Positions 42,140 to 53,859 of a stretch of 64,000 bases of DNA are shown here, piece after piece (the stretch's first letter is position 1; each line of letters starts with the position of its first letter). A program made the translations under genes and the position numbers. The notes under the pieces are model-generated. The model did not search any database and had not been told where the DNA came from. It saw only the letters and a list, made by a program, of their open reading frames with translations. This DNA is from Aquilaria yunnanensis (taxonomy: Eukaryota; Streptophyta; Magnoliopsida; Malvales; Thymelaeaceae), in the NCBI GenBank assembly GCA_039654915.1, contig CM077597.1:54960001-55024000 (forward strand), written 5' to 3'.

Positions 42140-42278
42140 GTCAACCAACGCCGCTTATTTTCCATTATCCGTACCGGTCTTTTTCCCCTTCATCGTGAGT
42201 GCTACACGTCACGAAAGAACCGTGGGGCTGATAAAGTGGGACATTTTAATCCAGCAACTAGACCCGAAAAAGAAAATA

Positions 42279-42398
42279 GGGGATGCAACACGAGGACTTC
42301 CCGGCACGTCACCGATGCCAGTACTACTCTCGCCCAAGCACGCTTAACTGCGGAGTTCTGATGGGATCCGGTGCATTAGTGCTGGTATGATCGCATCC
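42279..42398 (-). rRNA. 5S rRNA gene
   Basis: Consensus; 3' spacer b*; promoter -9A. Confidence 0.97.

Positions 42399-42537
42399 GT
42401 CAACCATCGCCGCTTATTTTCCATTATCCGTACCGGTCTTTTTCCCCTTCATCGTGAGTGCTACACGTCACGAACAAACCGTGGGGCTGATAAAGTGGGA
42501 AATTTTAATCCAGCAACTAGACCCGAAAAAGAAAATA

Positions 42538-42657
42538 GGGGATGCAACACGAGGACTTCCCGGCACGTCACCGATGCCAGTACTACTCTCGCCCAAGCAC
42601 GCTTAACTGCGGAGTTCTGATGGGATCCGGTGCATTAGTGCTGGTATGATCGCATCC
42538..42657 (-). rRNA. 5S rRNA gene
   Basis: Consensus; 3' spacer b. Confidence 0.97.

Positions 42658-42767
42658 GTCAACCAACGCCGCTTATTTTCCATTATCCGTACCGGTCTTT
42701 TTCCCCTTCATCGTGAGGACTTCCCGGCACGTCACCGATGCCAGTACTAGACCCGAAAAAGAAAATA

Positions 42768-42887
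42768 GGGGATGCAACACGAGGACTTCCCGGCACGTCA
42801 CCGATGCCAGTACTACTCTCGCCCAAGCACGCTTAACTGCGGAGTTCTGATGGGATCCGGTGTATTAGTGCTGGTATGATCGCATCC
42768..42887 (-). rRNA. 5S rRNA gene, G25A variant
   Basis: G25A; 3' spacer s; promoter -9A. Confidence 0.95.

Positions 42888-43026
42888 GTCAACCATCGCC
42901 GCTTATTTTCCATTATCCGTACCGGTCTTTTTCCCCTTCATCGTGAGTGCTACACGTCACGAACAAACCGTGGGGCTGATAAAGTGGGAAATTTTAATCC
43001 AGCAACTAGACCCGAAAAAGAAAATA

Positions 43027-43146
43027 GGGGATGCAACACGAGGACTTCCCGGCACGTCACCGATGCCAGTACTACTCTCGCCCAAGCACGCTTAACTGCG
43101 GAGTTCTGATGGGATCCGGTGCATTAGTGCTGGTATGATCGCATCC
43027..43146 (-). rRNA. 5S rRNA gene
   Basis: Consensus; 3' spacer b. Confidence 0.97.

Positions 43147-43256
43147 GTCAACCAACGCCGCTTATTTTCCATTATCCGTACCGGTCTTTTTCCCCTTCAT
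43201 CGTGAGGACTTCCCGGCACGTCACCGATGCCAGTACTAGACCCGAAAAAGAAAATA

Positions 43257-43376
43257 GGGGATGCAACACGAGGACTTCCCGGCACGTCACCGATGCCAGT
43301 ACTACTCTCGCCCAAGCACGCTTAACTGCGGAGTTCTGATGGGATCCGGTGCATTAGTGCTGGTATGATCGCATCC
43257..43376 (-). rRNA. 5S rRNA gene
   Basis: Consensus; 3' spacer s; promoter -9A. Confidence 0.96.

Positions 43377-43515
43377 GTCAACCATCGCCGCTTATTTTCC
43401 ATTATCCGTACCGGTCTTTTTCCCCTTCATCGTGAGTGCTACACGTCACGAACAAACCGTGGGGCTGATAAAGTGGGAAATTTTAATCCAGCAACTAGAC
43501 CCGAAAAAGAAAATA

Positions 43516-43635
43516 GGGGATGCAACACGAGGACTTCCCGGCACGTCACCGATGCCAGTACTACTCTCGCCCAAGCACGCTTAACTGCGGAGTTCTGATG
43601 GGATCCGGTGCATTAGTGCTGGTATGATCGCATCC
43516..43635 (-). rRNA. 5S rRNA gene
   Basis: Consensus; 3' spacer b. 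Confidence 0.97.

Positions 43636-43745
43636 GTCAACCAACGCCGCTTATTTTCCATTATCCGTACCGGTCTTTTTCCCCTTCATCGTGAGGACTT
43701 CCCGGCACGTCACCGATGCCAGTACTAGACCCGAAAAAGAAAATA

Positions 43746-43865
43746 GGGGATGCAACACGAGGACTTCCCGGCACGTCACCGATGCCAGTACTACTCTCGC
43801 CCAAGCACGCTTAACTGCGGAGTTCTGATGGGATCCGGTGTATTAGTGCTGGTATGATCGCATCC
43746..43865 (-). rRNA. 5S rRNA gene, G25A variant
   Basis: G25A; 3' spacer s; promoter -9A. Confidence 0.95.

Positions 43866-44004
43866 GTCAACCATCGCCGCTTATTTTCCATTATCCGTAC
43901 CGGTCTTTTTCCCCTTCATCGTGAGTGCTACACGTCACGAACAAACCGTGGGGCTGATAAAGTGGGAAATTTTAATCCAGCAACTAGACCCGAAAAAGAA
44001 AATA

Positions 44005-44124
44005 GGGGATGCAACACGAGGACTTCCCGGCACGTCACCGATGCCAGTACTACTCTCGCCCAAGCACGCTTAACTGCGGAGTTCTGATGGGATCCGGTGC
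44101 ATTAGTGCTGGTATGATCGCATCC
44005..44124 (-). rRNA. 5S rRNA gene
   Basis: Consensus; 3' spacer b. Confidence 0.97.

Positions 44125-44234
44125 GTCAACCAACGCCGCTTATTTTCCATTATCCGTACCGGTCTTTTTCCCCTTCATCGTGAGGACTTCCCGGCACGTC
44201 ACCGATGCCAGTACTAGACCCGAAAAAGAAAATA

Positions 44235-44354
44235 GGGGATGCAACACGAGGACTTCCCGGCACGTCACCGATGCCAGTACTACTCTCGCCCAAGCACGCT
44301 TAACTGCGGAGTTCTGATGGGATCCGGTGCATTAGTGCTGGTATGATCGCATCC
44235..44354 (-). rRNA. 5S rRNA gene
   Basis: Consensus; 3' spacer s; l-promoter. Confidence 0.96.

Positions 44355-44575
44355 GTCAACCAACGCCGCTTATTTTCCATTATCCGTAGTGGTCTTTTTC
44401 CCCTTCATCGTGAGTGCTACACGTCACGAAAGAACCGTGGGGCCGATAAAGTGGGACATTTTAATCCAGCAACTAGTCAGAAAACTTGGTAGAAATTCTG
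44501 AAACATAATTTTGAGCCCCGGTTATCTCCCACGAACAGAGAAACCAGAAGCAAAACCGACCCGAAAAAGAAAATA

Positions 44576-44695
44576 ACGGGTGCAACATGAGGACTTCCCG
44601 GCACGTCACCGATGCCAGTACTACTCTAGCCCAAGCACGCTTAACTGCGGAGTTCTGATGGGATCCGGTGCATTAGTGCTGGTATGATTGCATCC
44576..44695 (-). rRNA. 5S rRNA gene, 341-bp class
   Basis: Common subtype; 3' spacer l. Confidence 0.88.

Positions 44696-44834
44696 GTCAA
44701 CCAACGCCGCTTATTTTCCATTATCCGTACCGGTCTTTTTCCCCTTCATCGTGAGTGCTACACGTCACGAAAGAACCGTGGGGCTGATAAAGTGGGACAT
44801 TTTAATCCAGCAACTAGACCCGAAAAAGAAAATA

Positions 44835-44954
44835 GGGGATGCAACACGAGGACTTCCCGGCACGTCACCGATGCCAGTACTACTCTCGCCCAAGCACGCT
44901 TAACTGCGGAGTTCTGATGGGATCCGGTGCATTAGTGCTGGTATGATCGCATCC
44835..44954 (-). 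rRNA. 5S rRNA gene
   Basis: Consensus; 3' spacer b*; promoter -9A. Confidence 0.97.

Positions 44955-45093
44955 GTCAACCATCGCCGCTTATTTTCCATTATCCGTACCGGTCTTTTTC
45001 CCCTTCATCGTGAGTGCTACACGTCACGAACAAACCGTGGGGCTGATAAAGTGGGAAATTTTAATCCAGCAACTAGACCCGAAAAAGAAAATA

Positions 45094-45213
45094 GGGGATG
45101 CAACACGAGGACTTCCCGGCACGTCACCGATGCCAGTACTACTCTCGCCCAAGCACGCTTAACTGCGGAGTTCTGATGGGATCCGGTGCATTAGTGCTGG
45201 TATGATCGCATCC
45094..45213 (-). rRNA. 5S rRNA gene
   Basis: Consensus; 3' spacer b. Confidence 0.97.

Positions 45214-45323
45214 GTCAACCAACGCCGCTTATTTTCCATTATCCGTACCGGTCTTTTTCCCCTTCATCGTGAGGACTTCCCGGCACGTCACCGATGCCAG
45301 TACTAGACCCGAAAAAGAAAATA

Positions 45324-45443
45324 GGGGATGCAACACGAGGACTTCCCGGCACGTCACCGATGCCAGTACTACTCTCGCCCAAGCACGCTTAACTGCGGAG
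45401 TTCTGATGGGATCCGGTGTATTAGTGCTGGTATGATCGCATCC
45324..45443 (-). rRNA. 5S rRNA gene, G25A variant
   Basis: G25A; 3' spacer s; promoter -9A. Confidence 0.95.

Positions 45444-45582
45444 GTCAACCATCGCCGCTTATTTTCCATTATCCGTACCGGTCTTTTTCCCCTTCATCGT
45501 GAGTGCTACACGTCACGAACAAACCGTGGGGCTGATAAAGTGGGAAATTTTAATCCAGCAACTAGACCCGAAAAAGAAAATA

Positions 45583-45702
45583 GGGGATGCAACACGAGGA
45601 CTTCCCGGCACGTCACCGATGCCAGTACTACTCTCGCCCAAGCACGCTTAACTGCGGAGTTCTGATGGGATCCGGTGCATTAGTGCTGGTATGATCGCAT
45701 CC
45583..45702 (-). rRNA. 5S rRNA gene
   Basis: Consensus; 3' spacer b. Confidence 0.97.

Positions 45703-45812
45703 GTCAACCAACGCCGCTTATTTTCCATTATCCGTACCGGTCTTTTTCCCCTTCATCGTGAGGACTTCCCGGCACGTCACCGATGCCAGTACTAGACCCG
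45801 AAAAAGAAAATA

Positions 45813-45932
45813 GGGGATGCAACACGAGGACTTCCCGGCACGTCACCGATGCCAGTACTACTCTCGCCCAAGCACGCTTAACTGCGGAGTTCTGATGGGA
45901 TCCGGTGCATTAGTGCTGGTATGATCGCATCC
45813..45932 (-). rRNA. 5S rRNA gene
   Basis: Consensus; 3' spacer s; promoter -9A. Confidence 0.96.

Positions 45933-46071
45933 GTCAACCATCGCCGCTTATTTTCCATTATCCGTACCGGTCTTTTTCCCCTTCATCGTGAGTGCTACAC
46001 GTCACGAACAAACCGTGGGGCTGATAAAGTGGGAAATTTTAATCCAGCAACTAGACCCGAAAAAGAAAATA

Positions 46072-46191
46072 GGGGATGCAACACGAGGACTTCCCGGCAC
46101 GTCACCGATGCCAGTACTACTCTCGCCCAAGCACGCTTAACTGCGGAGTTCTGATGGGATCCGGTGCATTAGTGCTGGTATGATCGCATCC
46072..46191 (-). rRNA. 5S rRNA gene
   Basis: Consensus; 3' spacer b. Confidence 0.97.

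Positions 46192-46301
46192 GTCAACCAA
46201 CGCCGCTTATTTTCCATTATCCGTACCGGTCTTTTTCCCCTTCATCGTGAGGACTTCCCGGCACGTCACCGATGCCAGTACTAGACCCGAAAAAGAAAAT
46301 A

Positions 46302-46421
46302 GGGGATGCAACACGAGGACTTCCCGGCACGTCACCGATGCCAGTACTACTCTCGCCCAAGCACGCTTAACTGCGGAGTTCTGATGGGATCCGGTGTATT
46401 AGTGCTGGTATGATCGCATCC
46302..46421 (-). rRNA. 5S rRNA gene, G25A variant
   Basis: G25A; 3' spacer s; promoter -9A. Confidence 0.95.

Positions 46422-46560
46422 GTCAACCATCGCCGCTTATTTTCCATTATCCGTACCGGTCTTTTTCCCCTTCATCGTGAGTGCTACACGTCACGAACAA
46501 ACCGTGGGGCTGATAAAGTGGGAAATTTTAATCCAGCAACTAGACCCGAAAAAGAAAATA

Positions 46561-46680
46561 GGGGATGCAACACGAGGACTTCCCGGCACGTCACCGATGC
46601 CAGTACTACTCTCGCCCAAGCACGCTTAACTGCGGAGTTCTGATGGGATCCGGTGCATTAGTGCTGGTATGATCGCATCC
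46561..46680 (-). rRNA. 5S rRNA gene
   Basis: Consensus; 3' spacer b. Confidence 0.97.

Positions 46681-46790
46681 GTCAACCAACGCCGCTTATT
46701 TTCCATTATCCGTACCGGTCTTTTTCCCCTTCATCGTGAGGACTTCCCGGCACGTCACCGATGCCAGTACTAGACCCGAAAAAGAAAATA

Positions 46791-46910
46791 GGGGATGCAA
46801 CACGAGGACTTCCCGGCACGTCACCGATGCCAGTACTACTCTCGCCCAAGCACGCTTAACTGCGGAGTTCTGATGGGATCCGGTGCATTAGTGCTGGTAT
46901 GATCGCATCC
46791..46910 (-). rRNA. 5S rRNA gene
   Basis: Consensus; 3' spacer s; l-promoter. Confidence 0.96.

Positions 46911-47131
46911 GTCAACCAACGCCGCTTATTTTCCATTATCCGTAGTGGTCTTTTTCCCCTTCATCGTGAGTGCTACACGTCACGAAAGAACCGTGGGGCC
47001 GATAAAGTGGGACATTTTAATCCAGCAACTAGTCAGAAAACTTGGTAGAAATTCTGAAACATAATTTTGAGCCCCGGTTATCTCCCACGAACAGAGAAAC
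47101 CAGAAGCAAAACCGACCCGAAAAAGAAAATA

Positions 47132-47251
47132 ACGGGTGCAACATGAGGACTTCCCGGCACGTCACCGATGCCAGTACTACTCTAGCCCAAGCACGCTTAA
47201 CTGCGGAGTTCTGATGGGATCCGGTGCATTAGTGCTGGTATGATTGCATCC
47132..47251 (-). rRNA. 5S rRNA gene, 341-bp class
   Basis: Common subtype; 3' spacer l. Confidence 0.88.

Positions 47252-47390
47252 GTCAACCAACGCCGCTTATTTTCCATTATCCGTACCGGTCTTTTTCCCC
47301 TTCATCGTGAGTGCTACACGTCACGAAAGAACCGTGGGGCTGATAAAGTGGGACATTTTAATCCAGCAACTAGACCCGAAAAAGAAAATA

Positions 47391-47510
47391 GGGGATGCAA
47401 CACGAGGACTTCCCGGCACGTCACCGATGCCAGTACTACTCTCGCCCAAGCACGCTTAACTGCGGAGTTCTGATGGGATCCGGTGCATTAGTGCTGGTAT
47501 GATCGCATCC
47391..47510 (-). rRNA. 5S rRNA gene
   Basis: Consensus; 3' spacer b*; promoter -9A. 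Confidence 0.97.

Positions 47511-47649
47511 GTCAACCATCGCCGCTTATTTTCCATTATCCGTACCGGTCTTTTTCCCCTTCATCGTGAGTGCTACACGTCACGAACAAACCGTGGGGCT
47601 GATAAAGTGGGAAATTTTAATCCAGCAACTAGACCCGAAAAAGAAAATA

Positions 47650-47769
47650 GGGGATGCAACACGAGGACTTCCCGGCACGTCACCGATGCCAGTACTACTC
47701 TCGCCCAAGCACGCTTAACTGCGGAGTTCTGATGGGATCCGGTGCATTAGTGCTGGTATGATCGCATCC
47650..47769 (-). rRNA. 5S rRNA gene
   Basis: Consensus; 3' spacer b. Confidence 0.97.

Positions 47770-47879
47770 GTCAACCAACGCCGCTTATTTTCCATTATCC
47801 GTACCGGTCTTTTTCCCCTTCATCGTGAGGACTTCCCGGCACGTCACCGATGCCAGTACTAGACCCGAAAAAGAAAATA

Positions 47880-47999
47880 GGGGATGCAACACGAGGACTT
47901 CCCGGCACGTCACCGATGCCAGTACTACTCTCGCCCAAGCACGCTTAACTGCGGAGTTCTGATGGGATCCGGTGTATTAGTGCTGGTATGATCGCATCC
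47880..47999 (-). rRNA. 5S rRNA gene, G25A variant
   Basis: G25A; 3' spacer s; promoter -9A. Confidence 0.95.

Positions 48000-48138
48000 G
48001 TCAACCATCGCCGCTTATTTTCCATTATCCGTACCGGTCTTTTTCCCCTTCATCGTGAGTGCTACACGTCACGAACAAACCGTGGGGCTGATAAAGTGGG
48101 AAATTTTAATCCAGCAACTAGACCCGAAAAAGAAAATA

Positions 48139-48258
48139 GGGGATGCAACACGAGGACTTCCCGGCACGTCACCGATGCCAGTACTACTCTCGCCCAAGCA
48201 CGCTTAACTGCGGAGTTCTGATGGGATCCGGTGCATTAGTGCTGGTATGATCGCATCC
48139..48258 (-). rRNA. 5S rRNA gene
   Basis: Consensus; 3' spacer b. Confidence 0.97.

Positions 48259-48368
48259 GTCAACCAACGCCGCTTATTTTCCATTATCCGTACCGGTCTT
48301 TTTCCCCTTCATCGTGAGGACTTCCCGGCACGTCACCGATGCCAGTACTAGACCCGAAAAAGAAAATA

Positions 48369-48488
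48369 GGGGATGCAACACGAGGACTTCCCGGCACGTC
48401 ACCGATGCCAGTACTACTCTCGCCCAAGCACGCTTAACTGCGGAGTTCTGATGGGATCCGGTGCATTAGTGCTGGTATGATCGCATCC
48369..48488 (-). rRNA. 5S rRNA gene
   Basis: Consensus; 3' spacer s; l-promoter. Confidence 0.96.

Positions 48489-48709
48489 GTCAACCAACGC
48501 CGCTTATTTTCCATTATCCGTAGTGGTCTTTTTCCCCTTCATCGTGAGTGCTACACGTCACGAAAGAACCGTGGGGCCGATAAAGTGGGACATTTTAATC
48601 CAGCAACTAGTCAGAAAACTTGGTAGAAATTCTGAAACATAATTTTGAGCCCCGGTTATCTCCCACGAACAGAGAAACCAGAAGCAAAACCGACCCGAAA
48701 AAGAAAATA

Positions 48710-48829
48710 ACGGGTGCAACATGAGGACTTCCCGGCACGTCACCGATGCCAGTACTACTCTAGCCCAAGCACGCTTAACTGCGGAGTTCTGATGGGATCC
48801 GGTGCATTAGTGCTGGTATGATTGCATCC
48710..48829 (-). rRNA. 5S rRNA gene, 341-bp class
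   Basis: Common subtype; 3' spacer l. Confidence 0.88.

Positions 48830-48968
48830 GTCAACCAACGCCGCTTATTTTCCATTATCCGTACCGGTCTTTTTCCCCTTCATCGTGAGTGCTACACGTC
48901 ACGAAAGAACCGTGGGGCTGATAAAGTGGGACATTTTAATCCAGCAACTAGACCCGAAAAAGAAAATA

Positions 48969-49088
48969 GGGGATGCAACACGAGGACTTCCCGGCACGTC
49001 ACCGATGCCAGTACTACTCTCGCCCAAGCACGCTTAACTGCGGAGTTCTGATGGGATCCGGTGCATTAGTGCTGGTATGATCGCATCC
48969..49088 (-). rRNA. 5S rRNA gene
   Basis: Consensus; 3' spacer b*; promoter -9A. Confidence 0.97.

Positions 49089-49227
49089 GTCAACCATCGC
49101 CGCTTATTTTCCATTATCCGTACCGGTCTTTTTCCCCTTCATCGTGAGTGCTACACGTCACGAACAAACCGTGGGGCTGATAAAGTGGGAAATTTTAATC
49201 CAGCAACTAGACCCGAAAAAGAAAATA

Positions 49228-49347
49228 GGGGATGCAACACGAGGACTTCCCGGCACGTCACCGATGCCAGTACTACTCTCGCCCAAGCACGCTTAACTGC
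49301 GGAGTTCTGATGGGATCCGGTGCATTAGTGCTGGTATGATCGCATCC
49228..49347 (-). rRNA. 5S rRNA gene
   Basis: Consensus; 3' spacer b. Confidence 0.97.

Positions 49348-49457
49348 GTCAACCAACGCCGCTTATTTTCCATTATCCGTACCGGTCTTTTTCCCCTTCA
49401 TCGTGAGGACTTCCCGGCACGTCACCGATGCCAGTACTAGACCCGAAAAAGAAAATA

Positions 49458-49577
49458 GGGGATGCAACACGAGGACTTCCCGGCACGTCACCGATGCCAG
49501 TACTACTCTCGCCCAAGCACGCTTAACTGCGGAGTTCTGATGGGATCCGGTGTATTAGTGCTGGTATGATCGCATCC
49458..49577 (-). rRNA. 5S rRNA gene, G25A variant
   Basis: G25A; 3' spacer s; promoter -9A. Confidence 0.95.

Positions 49578-49716
49578 GTCAACCATCGCCGCTTATTTTC
49601 CATTATCCGTACCGGTCTTTTTCCCCTTCATCGTGAGTGCTACACGTCACGAACAAACCGTGGGGCTGATAAAGTGGGAAATTTTAATCCAGCAACTAGA
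49701 CCCGAAAAAGAAAATA

Positions 49717-49836
49717 GGGGATGCAACACGAGGACTTCCCGGCACGTCACCGATGCCAGTACTACTCTCGCCCAAGCACGCTTAACTGCGGAGTTCTGAT
49801 GGGATCCGGTGCATTAGTGCTGGTATGATCGCATCC
49717..49836 (-). rRNA. 5S rRNA gene
   Basis: Consensus; 3' spacer b. Confidence 0.97.

Positions 49837-49946
49837 GTCAACCAACGCCGCTTATTTTCCATTATCCGTACCGGTCTTTTTCCCCTTCATCGTGAGGACT
49901 TCCCGGCACGTCACCGATGCCAGTACTAGACCCGAAAAAGAAAATA

Positions 49947-50066
49947 GGGGATGCAACACGAGGACTTCCCGGCACGTCACCGATGCCAGTACTACTCTCG
50001 CCCAAGCACGCTTAACTGCGGAGTTCTGATGGGATCCGGTGCATTAGTGCTGGTATGATCGCATCC
49947..50066 (-). rRNA. 5S rRNA gene
   Basis: Consensus; 3' spacer s; promoter -9A. Confidence 0.96.

Positions 50067-50205
50067 GTCAACCATCGCCGCTTATTTTCCATTATCCGTA
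50101 CCGGTCTTTTTCCCCTTCATCGTGAGTGCTACACGTCACGAACAAACCGTGGGGCTGATAAAGTGGGAAATTTTAATCCAGCAACTAGACCCGAAAAAGA
50201 AAATA

Positions 50206-50325
50206 GGGGATGCAACACGAGGACTTCCCGGCACGTCACCGATGCCAGTACTACTCTCGCCCAAGCACGCTTAACTGCGGAGTTCTGATGGGATCCGGTG
50301 CATTAGTGCTGGTATGATCGCATCC
50206..50325 (-). rRNA. 5S rRNA gene
   Basis: Consensus; 3' spacer b. Confidence 0.97.

Positions 50326-50435
50326 GTCAACCAACGCCGCTTATTTTCCATTATCCGTACCGGTCTTTTTCCCCTTCATCGTGAGGACTTCCCGGCACGT
50401 CACCGATGCCAGTACTAGACCCGAAAAAGAAAATA

Positions 50436-50555
50436 GGGGATGCAACACGAGGACTTCCCGGCACGTCACCGATGCCAGTACTACTCTCGCCCAAGCACGC
50501 TTAACTGCGGAGTTCTGATGGGATCCGGTGTATTAGTGCTGGTATGATCGCATCC
50436..50555 (-). rRNA. 5S rRNA gene, G25A variant
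   Basis: G25A; 3' spacer s; promoter -9A. Confidence 0.95.

Positions 50556-50694
50556 GTCAACCATCGCCGCTTATTTTCCATTATCCGTACCGGTCTTTTT
50601 CCCCTTCATCGTGAGTGCTACACGTCACGAACAAACCGTGGGGCTGATAAAGTGGGAAATTTTAATCCAGCAACTAGACCCGAAAAAGAAAATA

Positions 50695-50814
50695 GGGGAT
50701 GCAACACGAGGACTTCCCGGCACGTCACCGATGCCAGTACTACTCTCGCCCAAGCACGCTTAACTGCGGAGTTCTGATGGGATCCGGTGCATTAGTGCTG
50801 GTATGATCGCATCC
50695..50814 (-). rRNA. 5S rRNA gene
   Basis: Consensus; 3' spacer b. Confidence 0.97.

Positions 50815-50924
50815 GTCAACCAACGCCGCTTATTTTCCATTATCCGTACCGGTCTTTTTCCCCTTCATCGTGAGGACTTCCCGGCACGTCACCGATGCCA
50901 GTACTAGACCCGAAAAAGAAAATA

Positions 50925-51044
50925 GGGGATGCAACACGAGGACTTCCCGGCACGTCACCGATGCCAGTACTACTCTCGCCCAAGCACGCTTAACTGCGGA
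51001 GTTCTGATGGGATCCGGTGCATTAGTGCTGGTATGATCGCATCC
50925..51044 (-). rRNA. 5S rRNA gene
   Basis: Consensus; 3' spacer s; l-promoter. Confidence 0.96.

Positions 51045-51265
51045 GTCAACCAACGCCGCTTATTTTCCATTATCCGTAGTGGTCTTTTTCCCCTTCATCG
51101 TGAGTGCTACACGTCACGAAAGAACCGTGGGGCCGATAAAGTGGGACATTTTAATCCAGCAACTAGTCAGAAAACTTGGTAGAAATTCTGAAACATAATT
51201 TTGAGCCCCGGTTATCTCCCACGAACAGAGAAACCAGAAGCAAAACCGACCCGAAAAAGAAAATA

Positions 51266-51385
51266 ACGGGTGCAACATGAGGACTTCCCGGCACGTCACC
51301 GATGCCAGTACTACTCTAGCCCAAGCACGCTTAACTGCGGAGTTCTGATGGGATCCGGTGCATTAGTGCTGGTATGATTGCATCC
51266..51385 (-). rRNA. 5S rRNA gene, 341-bp class
   Basis: Common subtype; 3' spacer l. Confidence 0.88.

Positions 51386-51524
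51386 GTCAACCAACGCCGC
51401 TTATTTTCCATTATCCGTACCGGTCTTTTTCCCCTTCATCGTGAGTGCTACACGTCACGAAAGAACCGTGGGGCTGATAAAGTGGGACATTTTAATCCAG
51501 CAACTAGACCCGAAAAAGAAAATA

Positions 51525-51644
51525 GGGGATGCAACACGAGGACTTCCCGGCACGTCACCGATGCCAGTACTACTCTCGCCCAAGCACGCTTAACTGCGGA
51601 GTTCTGATGGGATCCGGTGCATTAGTGCTGGTATGATCGCATCC
51525..51644 (-). rRNA. 5S rRNA gene
   Basis: Consensus; 3' spacer b*; promoter -9A. Confidence 0.97.

Positions 51645-51783
51645 GTCAACCATCGCCGCTTATTTTCCATTATCCGTACCGGTCTTTTTCCCCTTCATCG
51701 TGAGTGCTACACGTCACGAACAAACCGTGGGGCTGATAAAGTGGGAAATTTTAATCCAGCAACTAGACCCGAAAAAGAAAATA

Positions 51784-51903
51784 GGGGATGCAACACGAGG
51801 ACTTCCCGGCACGTCACCGATGCCAGTACTACTCTCGCCCAAGCACGCTTAACTGCGGAGTTCTGATGGGATCCGGTGCATTAGTGCTGGTATGATCGCA
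51901 TCC
51784..51903 (-). rRNA. 5S rRNA gene
   Basis: Consensus; 3' spacer b. Confidence 0.97.

Positions 51904-52013
51904 GTCAACCAACGCCGCTTATTTTCCATTATCCGTACCGGTCTTTTTCCCCTTCATCGTGAGGACTTCCCGGCACGTCACCGATGCCAGTACTAGACCC
52001 GAAAAAGAAAATA

Positions 52014-52133
52014 GGGGATGCAACACGAGGACTTCCCGGCACGTCACCGATGCCAGTACTACTCTCGCCCAAGCACGCTTAACTGCGGAGTTCTGATGGG
52101 ATCCGGTGTATTAGTGCTGGTATGATCGCATCC
52014..52133 (-). rRNA. 5S rRNA gene, G25A variant
   Basis: G25A; 3' spacer s; promoter -9A. Confidence 0.95.

Positions 52134-52272
52134 GTCAACCATCGCCGCTTATTTTCCATTATCCGTACCGGTCTTTTTCCCCTTCATCGTGAGTGCTACA
52201 CGTCACGAACAAACCGTGGGGCTGATAAAGTGGGAAATTTTAATCCAGCAACTAGACCCGAAAAAGAAAATA

Positions 52273-52392
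52273 GGGGATGCAACACGAGGACTTCCCGGCA
52301 CGTCACCGATGCCAGTACTACTCTCGCCCAAGCACGCTTAACTGCGGAGTTCTGATGGGATCCGGTGCATTAGTGCTGGTATGATCGCATCC
52273..52392 (-). rRNA. 5S rRNA gene
   Basis: Consensus; 3' spacer b. Confidence 0.97.

Positions 52393-52502
52393 GTCAACCA
52401 ACGCCGCTTATTTTCCATTATCCGTACCGGTCTTTTTCCCCTTCATCGTGAGGACTTCCCGGCACGTCACCGATGCCAGTACTAGACCCGAAAAAGAAAA
52501 TA

Positions 52503-52622
52503 GGGGATGCAACACGAGGACTTCCCGGCACGTCACCGATGCCAGTACTACTCTCGCCCAAGCACGCTTAACTGCGGAGTTCTGATGGGATCCGGTGCAT
52601 TAGTGCTGGTATGATCGCATCC
52503..52622 (-). rRNA. 5S rRNA gene
   Basis: Consensus; 3' spacer s; promoter -9A. Confidence 0.96.

Positions 52623-52761
52623 GTCAACCATCGCCGCTTATTTTCCATTATCCGTACCGGTCTTTTTCCCCTTCATCGTGAGTGCTACACGTCACGAACA
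52701 AACCGTGGGGCTGATAAAGTGGGAAATTTTAATCCAGCAACTAGACCCGAAAAAGAAAATA

Positions 52762-52881
52762 GGGGATGCAACACGAGGACTTCCCGGCACGTCACCGATG
52801 CCAGTACTACTCTCGCCCAAGCACGCTTAACTGCGGAGTTCTGATGGGATCCGGTGCATTAGTGCTGGTATGATCGCATCC
52762..52881 (-). rRNA. 5S rRNA gene
   Basis: Consensus; 3' spacer b. Confidence 0.97.

Positions 52882-52991
52882 GTCAACCAACGCCGCTTAT
52901 TTTCCATTATCCGTACCGGTCTTTTTCCCCTTCATCGTGAGGACTTCCCGGCACGTCACCGATGCCAGTACTAGACCCGAAAAAGAAAATA

Positions 52992-53111
52992 GGGGATGCA
53001 ACACGAGGACTTCCCGGCACGTCACCGATGCCAGTACTACTCTCGCCCAAGCACGCTTAACTGCGGAGTTCTGATGGGATCCGGTGTATTAGTGCTGGTA
53101 TGATCGCATCC
52992..53111 (-). rRNA. 5S rRNA gene, G25A variant
   Basis: G25A; 3' spacer s; promoter -9A. 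Confidence 0.95.

Positions 53112-53250
53112 GTCAACCATCGCCGCTTATTTTCCATTATCCGTACCGGTCTTTTTCCCCTTCATCGTGAGTGCTACACGTCACGAACAAACCGTGGGGC
53201 TGATAAAGTGGGAAATTTTAATCCAGCAACTAGACCCGAAAAAGAAAATA

Positions 53251-53370
53251 GGGGATGCAACACGAGGACTTCCCGGCACGTCACCGATGCCAGTACTACT
53301 CTCGCCCAAGCACGCTTAACTGCGGAGTTCTGATGGGATCCGGTGCATTAGTGCTGGTATGATCGCATCC
53251..53370 (-). rRNA. 5S rRNA gene
   Basis: Consensus; 3' spacer b. Confidence 0.97.

Positions 53371-53480
53371 GTCAACCAACGCCGCTTATTTTCCATTATC
53401 CGTACCGGTCTTTTTCCCCTTCATCGTGAGGACTTCCCGGCACGTCACCGATGCCAGTACTAGACCCGAAAAAGAAAATA

Positions 53481-53600
53481 GGGGATGCAACACGAGGACT
53501 TCCCGGCACGTCACCGATGCCAGTACTACTCTCGCCCAAGCACGCTTAACTGCGGAGTTCTGATGGGATCCGGTGCATTAGTGCTGGTATGATCGCATCC
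53481..53600 (-). rRNA. 5S rRNA gene
   Basis: Consensus; 3' spacer s; promoter -9A. Confidence 0.96.

Positions 53601-53739
53601 GTCAACCATCGCCGCTTATTTTCCATTATCCGTACCGGTCTTTTTCCCCTTCATCGTGAGTGCTACACGTCACGAACAAACCGTGGGGCTGATAAAGTGG
53701 GAAATTTTAATCCAGCAACTAGACCCGAAAAAGAAAATA

Positions 53740-53859
53740 GGGGATGCAACACGAGGACTTCCCGGCACGTCACCGATGCCAGTACTACTCTCGCCCAAGC
53801 ACGCTTAACTGCGGAGTTCTGATGGGATCCGGTGCATTAGTGCTGGTATGATCGCATCC
53740..53859 (-). rRNA. 5S rRNA gene
   Basis: Consensus; 3' spacer b. Confidence 0.97.

Larger units (their letters stand above)
41787..44342. repeat. Higher-order repeat, 2,556 bp
   Basis: Step order 341, 259, 259, then 230/259 alternating and ending on 230, with four s spacers. 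It contains one 978-bp module (two 489-bp dimers, one with a G25A gene and one without) more than the 1,578-bp form. Confidence 0.88.
44343..46898. repeat. Higher-order repeat, 2,556 bp
   Basis: Same step order as the preceding 2,556-bp repeat, with G25A genes at 45324 and 46302. Confidence 0.88.
46899..48476. repeat. Higher-order repeat, 1,578 bp
   Basis: Shortest form: steps 341, 259, 259, 230, 259, 230, with a single G25A gene at 47880. Confidence 0.88.
48477..51032. repeat. Higher-order repeat, 2,556 bp
   Basis: The 2,556-bp form again, with G25A genes at 49458 and 50436, 978 bp apart. Confidence 0.88.
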